Below are positions 24,651 through 32,163 of a stretch of 64,000 bases of DNA, one piece after another. The notes beneath the pieces are model-generated. The model did no database searches and was not told where the DNA came from. It worked only from the letters and a program-made list of their open reading frames with translations. Numbering within the stretch: position 1 is the stretch's first letter; each line of letters opens with the position of its first letter. The position numbers were made by a program, and so were the translations under genes. The stretch spans positions 62,001-126,000 of the forward strand of contig NZ_JBNHEP010000107.1 of the NCBI RefSeq assembly GCF_050015995.1, written 5' to 3'. The DNA is from Trichodesmium sp050015995. GTDB taxonomy: Bacteria > Cyanobacteriota > Cyanobacteriia > Cyanobacteriales > Microcoleaceae.

Positions 24651-25595
24651 CTACAGTTCTTCAGAGTCGCTCAAATATTGGAGGATTTTTTCTGTTAACT
24701 TTTCTTGTTCAGAAGTAGCTGTAGACTTTTGCCTTGTCAATAGATAAATTGCATTGAGTAGTTGGTCTGTCGCTAACTGTCCTTTGTCCCGTAGTTTAAT
24801 AAATTTGTCAATAATATACTTTGCTTTCTCAACAATATCTTCTCCTAAATGTGCTATAACAATCTCTGTTAGCTCATCTTTATTTGGTTCTTTCAAATCT
24901 AAGCGCAAACATCGTCGCAGAAAAGCAGGAGGAAATTCTCGTTCTCCATTACTGGTCATAACTACGAAAGGAAAAGCCTTGCATTGTACTTTTCCCAAAC
25001 TAACATTAGCAAACTTTTGGTCGTGGGTTCTGACTGTAACTTCTTTAGGCAGGCGATCGCTTATCCGTGCTAGTTCGGGAATTTCAAACCACCCCTCCTC
25101 AAAAATATTTAATAGATCGTTAGGTAAGTCAATATCACTTTTATCTATTTCGTCAATCAAAAGTACCCGGGGGCGATCGCTAGAAATAAAAGCTGTTCCC
25201 AAAGGGCCTATTTGTATATATCTACCAATCTCAGATAGATTATCTTTCCCCTGAGCATCTTGGAATCTACCAATAGCATCATAGCGATATAATCCTTCCT
25301 GAAGGGTAGAACGAGTGGTAATATTCCAACGTAATACTTCTCCTAGTTGCAATTCATTGGCCACAGCGTAAGCTAAAGAAGTTTTACCCGTACCTGGTTT
25401 ACCAGTCACCAGTAGGGGACGGCGTAAGTAAAGGGCAGCATTAACTAAATCTACTTCTTCTCCTGTAGATTTATATGTTGCCCCCCGTTTTTCTTGGCCT
25501 CTTCTAAAGTCGCGCCAGCTAGGAGGATCGGGCAGACGTTTAATACCGTCATGGGGTTCTTCAGTTCCTTGAAAGATTTTCCAGGATGTCATCAT
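24651..25595 (-). CDS. MoxR-type AAA+ ATPase of a vWA-MoxR-VMAP system
   Basis: This 314-residue AAA+ ATPase has Walker A 'GKPGTGKTSLAYAVA', Walker B 'VLLIDEIDKSDIDLP', a sensor/arginine region 'MTSNGEREFPPAFLRRCL' and a helical lid. MoxR proteins act as chaperone-like motors on vWA partners. The start overlaps the stop of the trypsin-VMAP gene by 4 bases (ATGA), so the two are translationally coupled, and the HEAT/vWA gene follows. The assignment to a ternary conflict system is by context plus family. Confidence 0.92.
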   Translation of the reverse strand: MMTSWKIFQGTEEPHDGIKRLPDPPSWRDFRRGQEKRGATYKSTGEEVDLVNAALYLRRPLLVTGKPGTGKTSLAYAVANELQLGEVLRWNITTRSTLQEGLYRYDAIGRFQDAQGKDNLSEIGRYIQIGPLGTAFISSDRPRVLLIDEIDKSDIDLPNDLLNIFEEGWFEIPELARISDRLPKEVTVRTHDQKFANVSLGKVQCKAFPFVVMTSNGEREFPPAFLRRCLRLDLKEPNKDELTEIVIAHLGEDIVEKAKYIIDKFIKLRDKGQLATDQLLNAIYLLTRQKSTATSEQEKLTEKILQYLSDSEEL

Positions 25596-27307
25596 GCCAT
25601 TGAATAGTTAATGTTAGGTGGAATACGATATGGGTTTTCCCAGAATAATGATATATGATTTCCAATATGTTCTGGTTGTTCTTGATTAAAAGCTATTTTA
25701 CGCTGTTGTCTCACTTGTTCTGGTAAATCTTGAACTTTTACTTGAAAAATATTATTTATACATTCAACATCTTCTATAGTTTTTCTCAACCAAATAGTTA
25801 TTGGTATTGCTGCTTTGTCAATTTGTTTAAAATCTTCAATAGAAAGAGTTTGAGTAAGTTTTAAAATTAAAGCTTGATCATCAAATTTGTCGCTCAGGCA
25901 AGAACTACAAGCATCATGAAATCTTTGAGACAAATTATTCCAAGTAGTATTCCATGTATTTCGGTAGCGCTTTTTAGTATACTTTCCTTCAAAACGTTTA
26001 CTAGAACGAATAATAACTTGGTTATTAATGCCAACAGGTTCCAAATCTTCAACAGGTTCAATTTCCCAAAATTCTATTGCTTGAGTTAATAATTCTCTTG
26101 GTAGGAATAATTCAACAATAGTTGTTTGTTTATCATTCCTTTCCGGAACGTATTGGTCACTTTTATCCCACAAATCTTTGAGCAATTCCTTGATTTCTGC
26201 TAATGAAAAATCATCTTTTTTAGTATCTAATTTATAACATTTTTCAGCAGTTAGATAATTATATTCATTAAGATCGGGAATAAACCAAGCCGATACTAAA
26301 TATCGTCGATCTTCATATTGTATACTTGGTTTAACATAGACCATTAGGCAACTTTGCAAATTACTGGTTGGCGGTTTTTCTATAACATTTTCTAAGTCTG
26401 TTAATAGTTGCTCTAGATTGTCGTAATTACTATTCCCCCATATTCTTAATTGTTGATAATAGTCAGAATTTTTAATTTCTGCTTCTATCAATAAACGAGC
26501 AACAAATTCTATCAGTGAGCTATAAGAATTTCTGCCTTCAGGTATCTCCAGAAGATAATCTATAATTTCCTTAATATTCTGAGGCTGACTGTATGGCCAG
26601 TCTTTTGGGCAACAATTAAGATAGGCTTTTCTAAGAATTTTCCAGTATTTTTCTTGTAAAGGAAAAAGTATATTGGTTAGTATAAGTTCTAGAGAAATGG
26701 TAGGAGGCATTTCCAGCCAAATCTTGCTTAAAGCTTCTGTAGAGATGGCTCGTCCTACCGTTCCCTCTGCCTCCATATTGGTAGCAATACCCAGAACAAA
26801 ACCAGTTTTTTTGTCAACAACAGGTGCCCCACTATAACCTTTGCGTAGGCGATCGTTTTGATTGATTAATAACTTCCAAACTGTAATATTTTCCGAATAA
26901 TTCTCAACAATTTGAGTTGCCAAAACCTTTTTATCTAAAGTTCCATAAACAGTTTCCTGAATATATTTTTTCTCTTCACCATAGAGATAATAACCTGCTA
27001 TCTGAAAATTTATATTTTCTGCTTCAGATAAACTTGTTAGCTGTAATAATGGAAGCTCTAAAAGCCCTTCAACTCTTAATACTGCTAAATCAAATCCCCT
27101 TGTGTCTCCTATTGCTACAATTTTTGCCGGAATATTATTGACCAATATATTTTCCTGTCCACCCACGTCCTGAACAACATGGGCACAAGTAAGTAAATAT
27201 GTATAATTTTTTTCTCTATAAAAAGGAAACCCAGTACCAATAACATTTTTCTTTCTTTCATCGACGCTGGAAATTAAAACAATAGATTCTTCTAACTGTC
27301 TATTCAT
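25592..27307 (-). CDS. Trypsin-like protease with VMAP C-terminal domain (conflict-system hub)
   Basis: This 571-residue protein combines a trypsin-like domain (residues 1-205) with His in 'LLTCAHVVQDVGG', Asp in 'GFDLAVLRVEG' and Ser in 'RKGYSGAPVVDKKTG', a helical middle part (about 206-310), and a VMAP-C domain (about 320-571) ending in the characteristic 'LFWENPYRIPPNI'. VMAP proteins (vWA-MoxR associated proteins) are the hub of a predicted NTP-dependent biological conflict system in multicellular bacteria. The protease is the likely effector. It has no signal peptide, so it would act in the cytoplasm, unlike HtrA. All three catalytic residues are present. It is first in the surviving operon and overlaps the end of a decayed small gene (27300-27454). 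Confidence 0.85.
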   Translation of the reverse strand: MNRQLEESIVLISSVDERKKNVIGTGFPFYREKNYTYLLTCAHVVQDVGGQENILVNNIPAKIVAIGDTRGFDLAVLRVEGLLELPLLQLTSLSEAENINFQIAGYYLYGEEKKYIQETVYGTLDKKVLATQIVENYSENITVWKLLINQNDRLRKGYSGAPVVDKKTGFVLGIATNMEAEGTVGRAISTEALSKIWLEMPPTISLELILTNILFPLQEKYWKILRKAYLNCCPKDWPYSQPQNIKEIIDYLLEIPEGRNSYSSLIEFVARLLIEAEIKNSDYYQQLRIWGNSNYDNLEQLLTDLENVIEKPPTSNLQSCLMVYVKPSIQYEDRRYLVSAWFIPDLNEYNYLTAEKCYKLDTKKDDFSLAEIKELLKDLWDKSDQYVPERNDKQTTIVELFLPRELLTQAIEFWEIEPVEDLEPVGINNQVIIRSSKRFEGKYTKKRYRNTWNTTWNNLSQRFHDACSSCLSDKFDDQALILKLTQTLSIEDFKQIDKAAIPITIWLRKTIEDVECINNIFQVKVQDLPEQVRQQRKIAFNQEQPEHIGNHISLFWENPYRIPPNINYSMA

Positions 27308-27454
27308 TCTCTAATTTTTTTTCAGTTTCAGCACTAATTTCAAAGTTAAATTTACACCTGCTTTTCCTTTGGTAATGTAGATATTATCTTCTCCTTCAAA
27401 ATTAAAACCTACTTCTACTTTAGCTTATGAGATTTCAATTCGTCTAGTGGCCAT
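27300..27454 (-). pseudogene. Decayed small protease-associated gene at the head of the VMAP operon
   Basis: Reading from ATG 27454, the frame gives MATRRIEIS, then TAA (27425-27427), then AKVEVGFNFEGEDNIYITKG and KAGVNLT, and after a one-base frameshift FEISAETEKKLENE with a stop at 27300-27302. Repairing one stop and one indel gives a 50-residue protein whose end overlaps the VMAP start, the tight spacing expected for a co-translated partner. Small 'trypsin co-occurring' proteins accompany such proteases, and the beta-rich pattern fits that class loosely. The decay suggests this partner was lost while the rest was kept. Confidence 0.5.
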
Positions 27455-27802
27455 GTGTTTTATTAGTCAATTAGACTTTGATTCTAGCAAATATGAGTAA
27501 TTTTCAGAATACTAGATATATTTCCGTTAATATTTAATTTATTTAGCGATCGCTTTCTTTTATAACAATCAACATTCATCTAAAAATATTCTCTCAAAGT
27601 ATCATTCAATAATTGATAATTGATAATTACCTCTCCCTAAAAGGAAGAGGATTGAATAAAAGGAAAATATTTTCCTATTTCTCATTTAAAGGAGAGGCTT
27701 TAAACCTTAATTATTCGGTAACTTCAGAAATATATTTTTTTTTCTCCAATTAATACAGAGATTTTGAGTGCATAATTAAATCAAATTACCAAGGATAAAA
27801 TT
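27455..27802. other. Gene-free region upstream of VMAP operon
   Basis: It contains an R1 repeat at 27603-27722 and otherwise AT-rich DNA with one HIP1 site near 27546. Promoters for the VMAP operon presumably lie here, but I cannot point to them. Confidence 0.6.
27603..27722 (+). repeat. R1 dispersed repeat, copy c
   Basis: This is the cleanest copy: AATTGATAATTACCTCTCC, AAGAGGATTGAATAAAAGG, AAATATTTTCC, TTTAAAGGAGAGGCTTTAAA, ATTATTCGGTAA. It shows two paired stems (CCTCTcc/ggAAGAGG-type and CTC/GAG). Confidence 0.8.
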
Positions 27803-28141
27803 ATGCTTCAAACTATCGGAGCAAGAAATATTACATTCTACGAATTAGAAACAAACTTTAATCTACACTTAGTAGAGGATGAGCAATTTTTCCGGAAATG
27901 GCAAGATAATTTACTAGAAATTACAGACTCAGAAAAACAACACCTTAACAGAGTTAAAGCAAGTTATTCTAACTTAAGAAAATATCCACCGATCTTAGAA
28001 AATACTGTCAAAATAGTTGTCTTATCTCCTCTATTAGATTTAGCCGGATTTTATTTACCAAAAAATAAGGGTATGCGCATCCCCTTAAAAGGGGATGAAA
28101 AAAATATTTACTTCATTATTTCAATCCCAATGGTTCAATAG
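27803..28141 (+). pseudogene. 5' portion of a cyanobacterial restriction-endonuclease-like gene, truncated by a repeat
   Basis: The first about 88 codons encode a protein family common in cyanobacteria and usually labelled restriction endonuclease or type I R subunit-like (MLQTIGARNITFYELETNFN, ENTVKIVVLSPLLDLAGFY), normally about 200 residues with a beta-rich nuclease-like half following. Here coding similarity ends at about 28060, exactly where a dispersed repeat (R2, inverted) begins, and the last 25 codons read through that repeat to an accidental stop. The missing half is not found downstream. A truncated product may still be made. Confidence 0.65.
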
Positions 28142-28180
28142 GAGGTACTGATAACTGATAACTGATAACTGATAACTGAA
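28058..28180 (-). repeat. R2 dispersed repeat that truncates the preceding gene
   Basis: On the minus strand: TCAGTTATCAGTTATCAGT, ACCTCCTATTGAACC, TTGAAATAATGAAGT, TTTTTTCATCCCC then TTAAGGGGATG. The same order occurs on the plus strand at 40196-40312 and 44503-44595. The outer part is a run of TGATAACTGA decamers. Confidence 0.75.
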
Positions 28181-28264
28181 ATGACTTCCTGTTCCCTATC
28201 TCAAGACAAATAATGATAATATCAAGAAGTTCATTCATATAGTTTTCTTTATTTGTCAGTAAAA

Positions 28265-28843
28265 ATGTCCCCAGAACAGTTTGTATCATCCAGTTTTTGG
28301 CGTGCTAAAATGAAGACCTACTTCAAACTTATGGACGTCGATAAAAATGGGGTTTTAACCCTCTCCGACTATGAAGAAATTGCAAATCGTTTAATTCAAC
28401 TTCAAAGTGATTCATCAAAGAATGAAGAAATTCGCAAAATGTGTCGTTCTCTGTTTCAGAGTTTTATGGCTGGAGGAGAACCAGTTGATGATAATACTCA
28501 AATTACTGAAGAAGATTTAATCGTTAAAGTTGCAAAGATGGTATCATCAACTGAACCATCAGTACTTGAAGTAGGTAGAAAGAAAAACGAAATTTTTTTC
28601 GATATCATTGACACCGATAGTTCTGGACAAATATCTCGTGAAGAGTACCGAAAGTACCTAGCAATATACACTGGAGTAGAGCAACCTGACCATGCTAACC
28701 AAGCTTTTGATAGTATTGACTCAGATAAGTCAGGTTCTATTAGTCGTGAGGAGTTTGTCGAAGCTCATATACAATACTGGTTTGAACCTGGCGACGATCG
28801 AGAAAATCGTCCCCTTCCCTATGGACTATTAGTCGATTCATAG
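28265..28843 (+). CDS. EF-hand calcium-binding protein (calerythrin/sarcoplasmic type)
   Basis: This 192-residue soluble protein has three clear EF-hand loops with Ca2+ ligands: 'DVDKNGVLTLSDYEEI' near residue 25, 'DTDSSGQISREEYRKY' near 117, and 'DSDKSGSISREEFVEA' near 151. A fourth, degenerate hand may lie near residue 65-85. The layout resembles bacterial calerythrin and animal sarcoplasmic calcium-binding proteins. I choose ATG 28265 over the TTG at 28253 because the family begins with MSPEQF-like sequence. The role is probably Ca2+ buffering or sensing. No operon partners. Confidence 0.85.
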   Translation: MSPEQFVSSSFWRAKMKTYFKLMDVDKNGVLTLSDYEEIANRLIQLQSDSSKNEEIRKMCRSLFQSFMAGGEPVDDNTQITEEDLIVKVAKMVSSTEPSVLEVGRKKNEIFFDIIDTDSSGQISREEYRKYLAIYTGVEQPDHANQAFDSIDSDKSGSISREEFVEAHIQYWFEPGDDRENRPLPYGLLVDS

Positions 28844-28861
28844 AACTTTTATAAGATATCC

Positions 28862-28960
28862 TTGTCACAACCAAAACCCTGTAGGGGCGATTCGCGTTTG
28901 CGGAGCATTCCGTAGGAAATCGCCCCTACTGTGGTCTACCGAAATGAAAACTACTGTATT
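28862..28960. repeat. GTAGGGGCGATTCGCG repeat, copy with insert
   Basis: TCACAACCAAAACCC, GTAGGGGCGATTCGCG, then ATCGCCCCTACTGTGGTCTA and CCGAAATGAAAAC. It matches the reverse complement of 60216-60291 but carries about 20 extra bases (TTTGCGGAGCATTCCGTAGG) in the hairpin loop. Confidence 0.85.
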
Positions 28961-29045
28961 ATCCATAAATTATCAATTATTCTTCCCTGTTCCCTATTCC
29001 CTACTCCCTATTCCCTAGCGCGTAGCGCTATAACTGATAACTGTT

Positions 29046-30986
29046 TTACTCGCACCGCCAAATTTTCACAGTATTGTCACTACTACCACTGACAATAGTA
29101 TTATCATCAGCACTAATCGCTACAGAATTTACATCCTTACAATGTCCGGTCAAAGTATCAATAACTTTTCCAGTTTCCATATTCCAAACTTTAATAGTTT
29201 TATCTGCACTACCACTAATCATTGTTTTTTTATCCAAACAAATTACCGACCTAACCCAATCAGAATGTCCGGTAATTGTTTTGATTAATTCACATTTTTC
29301 TACAGACCATAATTTAATAGTTTTATCGCTACTGCCACTGACTAAAACTTTACCATCAGGACGAAAAGCAATTGTATTAATATCTCTCTTGTGCCCAACT
29401 AATTCACTTATTAATTTACCTGTTTCTACATCCCAAAATTTAATAATATTATCGCTACTACCACTAGCAAGAATTTTTCCATCAGGACTAAAAGCAACTA
29501 CATTTATTCCCCGAGAATTTTTAATACTGTACAAAAGTTGACAAGTTTCTTGATGCCAAATTTTAATAGTTCGGTCGTCACTTCCACTAGCAATAAATGC
29601 TCCATTCGGACTAAATGCTACTGGCATTGAAACAATAGAATCAGAATGTCTAGATAAACTACAACTTACTGTACCTGTAGCTAAATCCCAAATATTAATA
29701 ACTCCACCAACATTACCAATTGCTAAGATATTACTTTGATGATTAAAAGCAATTGATAAGACTACATTAGAAGCTACAAAAGAGTCTAATAATTCTCCTG
29801 TAGATAACTTCCATAATTTAATTGTTCGGTCAAAACTACCACTGGCAAAAATTTGATTATCTGGGCTAATAGCAACGGATGAAACTGAACTTAAATGACC
29901 GGAAATAGTTTGAGGTTTTCCCCAAGAATAAAGATGTAATCCTGGTACATGAATAGTATCTTTGAGAGAAATTTTTGGCTGTGAAATTTTGAGTAAATTT
30001 GGTGGAGGTGGGGGTGGGGGTGGTAATTTACCAGAATTCAAATCTTTTAAAACATCTGCTGCAAATTGATAACGTTTGTTTGTCGCTTCAGCAATTAATT
30101 TATCCAGAATATTTCCCAGTTCTTCACTTACAGGATTATCGACTAAATAATCTCGCCATACCCATTTATTTTCTCCAGTATCAAATAGTTGAAATGGAGA
30201 AACATTGGTCAGTAAATAAATACAAGTTACTCCTAAACTATATAGATCGCTAGCAAAATTTGCTCTACCTTTGAGTTGTTCTGGGGCGACATATTCAGGA
30301 GTTCCGATGATTGTACCTGTTCTTAATAATGCTGTACCTGTTAACTCTTTTGCTGCACCAAAATCTACTAATACTAATTGATTTCTGAATCCAGTTTTAT
30401 AGGCAGAATTAGATTGTAAACGACGAATAATATTTTCTGGTTTAATATCCCGATGAATAATTTTATGATAGTGAATAAATTCTATAACTGGTAAAAGGCT
30501 ATTTAATAGTTCTCTAATCTGGTATTCTGAAAATATTCCTTCTGTTTCTAAGATTTGACCTAAGTTTTTTCCGGGGATAAATTCTTGTACTAAATATTGA
30601 CAATAATCATCATGTAAGTTTGCTAATAATTCAGCTATCTGAGGATGTTTTCCTAAACTATCTAATCTTTCTGCTTCTTGTTCAAATAGTTGGATTGCTT
30701 TTTTTACATCTGCATCATTTTGTGAAATAAAATAAAACTGTTTAATTACACATGGTGGTTTAGAGGGTTTATCTTCATCCACTGCTAAATAAGTTTTGCT
30801 AAAGCCTCCTTGACCAATCATTTTGATGGCTCGATAGCGGTCTTTTAGTATTAACATAGAATTACAATTTAGACAGATTCTTATATCAGATAGGTTATTT
30901 TGATTTTTGCAGTTTTCTTTGAGGCAGCAAATCAGATTTTTTCTTGGTGCTAACATTGTATTTGTTGCTTTAGTAGTTAGTAACAT
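29046..30986 (-). CDS. Serine/threonine protein kinase with C-terminal WD40 propeller
   Basis: This 646-residue kinase has a Cys-rich zinc-ribbon start (CCLKENC, CLNCNS), a Hanks-type kinase domain (about 50-310) and seven WD40 repeats (about 355-646). Kinase motifs are complete: 'GQGGFSKTYLAV', Lys in 'CVIKQF', 'HRDIKPENI', 'LVDFGAAKE' and 'GTPEYVAPEQ'. A run of eight prolines and a second PP pair (near residue 325) links the halves. Seven repeats make a closed propeller for protein binding. It is one of three related kinases in this 11-kb stretch, none in an operon with an obvious substrate. The first ATG at 30986 is used; residue 11 is an alternative. Confidence 0.93.
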   Translation of the reverse strand: MLLTTKATNTMLAPRKNLICCLKENCKNQNNLSDIRICLNCNSMLILKDRYRAIKMIGQGGFSKTYLAVDEDKPSKPPCVIKQFYFISQNDADVKKAIQLFEQEAERLDSLGKHPQIAELLANLHDDYCQYLVQEFIPGKNLGQILETEGIFSEYQIRELLNSLLPVIEFIHYHKIIHRDIKPENIIRRLQSNSAYKTGFRNQLVLVDFGAAKELTGTALLRTGTIIGTPEYVAPEQLKGRANFASDLYSLGVTCIYLLTNVSPFQLFDTGENKWVWRDYLVDNPVSEELGNILDKLIAEATNKRYQFAADVLKDLNSGKLPPPPPPPPNLLKISQPKISLKDTIHVPGLHLYSWGKPQTISGHLSSVSSVAISPDNQIFASGSFDRTIKLWKLSTGELLDSFVASNVVLSIAFNHQSNILAIGNVGGVINIWDLATGTVSCSLSRHSDSIVSMPVAFSPNGAFIASGSDDRTIKIWHQETCQLLYSIKNSRGINVVAFSPDGKILASGSSDNIIKFWDVETGKLISELVGHKRDINTIAFRPDGKVLVSGSSDKTIKLWSVEKCELIKTITGHSDWVRSVICLDKKTMISGSADKTIKVWNMETGKVIDTLTGHCKDVNSVAISADDNTIVSGSSDNTVKIWRCE

Positions 30987-31379
30987 TTTCTCAGCACGCC
31001 TGATAATTTATTGCTGTAAAGTATTTATAGCAATCTTAATTTTAATTGTGAGTTATCCAAATAGAGAAAAGTGAAATTCTCACGAATGATTTAGGATTGA
31101 TATATAAAAAAATACGTTTTAAAATGGCGACTGAGTATCCAATATTAGCTATTTTCTCTAGGTGAGGTTAGATGGCAATTTTAGTTGGTAATTTTATGAA
31201 ATTATCCCTGCCGTTTCCCACTCTAAATAAAGATTAAATTTAGGTACTTTTCAAATAATAAGTAGATCGGAACTATTGAGTGAATCTGGTATTCTTTGTT
31301 TCCTGTTTCCTACTACCTATAATTACTTATTTAGCACTGCCTAAATTTTTTATTTATAGCGTTTCTCTACTTTTTTCAA

Positions 31380-31595
31380 GTACACTTTTTTTCTGAATTT
31401 TCTCATCCCAGTTAAGTAGGTAGACAAAATTAACAGTATAATAATTAATTGCAGCAAGTAAATTTGCTAAAACCCTGACTGAATACTGTAGGGGTTTGTA
31501 GTAAGGTTTTGCAGACAAAAACCCTAGGTACTCCTACACTTCAAAATTAATTGGAATTATGACTAGGTACTTAAGCTATTACCTAAAACTTAGAA
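31380..31595 (+). repeat. 216-bp direct repeat, copy 1
   Basis: The unit begins GTACACTTTTTTTCTGAATT and ends CTATTACCTAAAACTTAGAA. It appears base-for-base identical to the copy 269 bases downstream. Inside is a GTAGGGGTTTGTAGTAAGG segment and its loose complement. Confidence 0.9.
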
Positions 31596-31648
31596 CTTTT
31601 TAGCTTTTAACTTTTAACTTTTGACTTCTGACTTCTGACTTTTAAAAG

Positions 31649-31864
31649 GTACACTTTTTTTCTGAATTTTCTCATCCCAGTTAAGTAGGTAGACAAAATT
31701 AACAGTATAATAATTAATTGCAGCAAGTAAATTTGCTAAAACCCTGACTGAATACTGTAGGGGTTTGTAGTAAGGTTTTGCAGACAAAAACCCTAGGTAC
31801 TCCTACACTTCAAAATTAATTGGAATTATGACTAGGTACTTAAGCTATTACCTAAAACTTAGAA
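31649..31864 (+). repeat. 216-bp direct repeat, copy 2
   Basis: This is the second copy. Its last about 20 bases (AGCTATTACCTAAAACTTAG) are repeated once more at 31864-31884. Confidence 0.9.
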
Positions 31865-32163
31865 GCTATTACCTAAAACTTAGAATTTTCTAACTCACCA
31901 GGATGAGAATTTTTATCTATATAGATAAACTCTAATGAAAAGGTATTTATACAATAAGTAAAATACTCTTTTTTTTCTTATTCCTAAAAAATTTATTTCT
32001 TAAGAGGGTGAATGCACAAGCAAAAATTAAGACAGCTATAGTGCTTAATCTTCGGTATGTTCCGTACCCACCCTACGCCTTTATTAAGAACTTGATTTAC
32101 ATAGGAATTTCTCTAATTTTTAACTTCTAACTTTTAACTTTTGACTTTTGATTTTTAAATTTG

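Larger units (their letters stand above)
30987..32163. other. 1.18-kb gene-free region with a 216-bp direct repeat
   Basis: It lies between two minus-strand kinase genes. It holds two copies of a 216-base repeat (31380-31595 and 31649-31864), short TTTTGACTTCTGACTT-type runs (31598-31646 and 32118-32155), and AT-rich filler. No reading frame looks coding. Confidence 0.8.
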
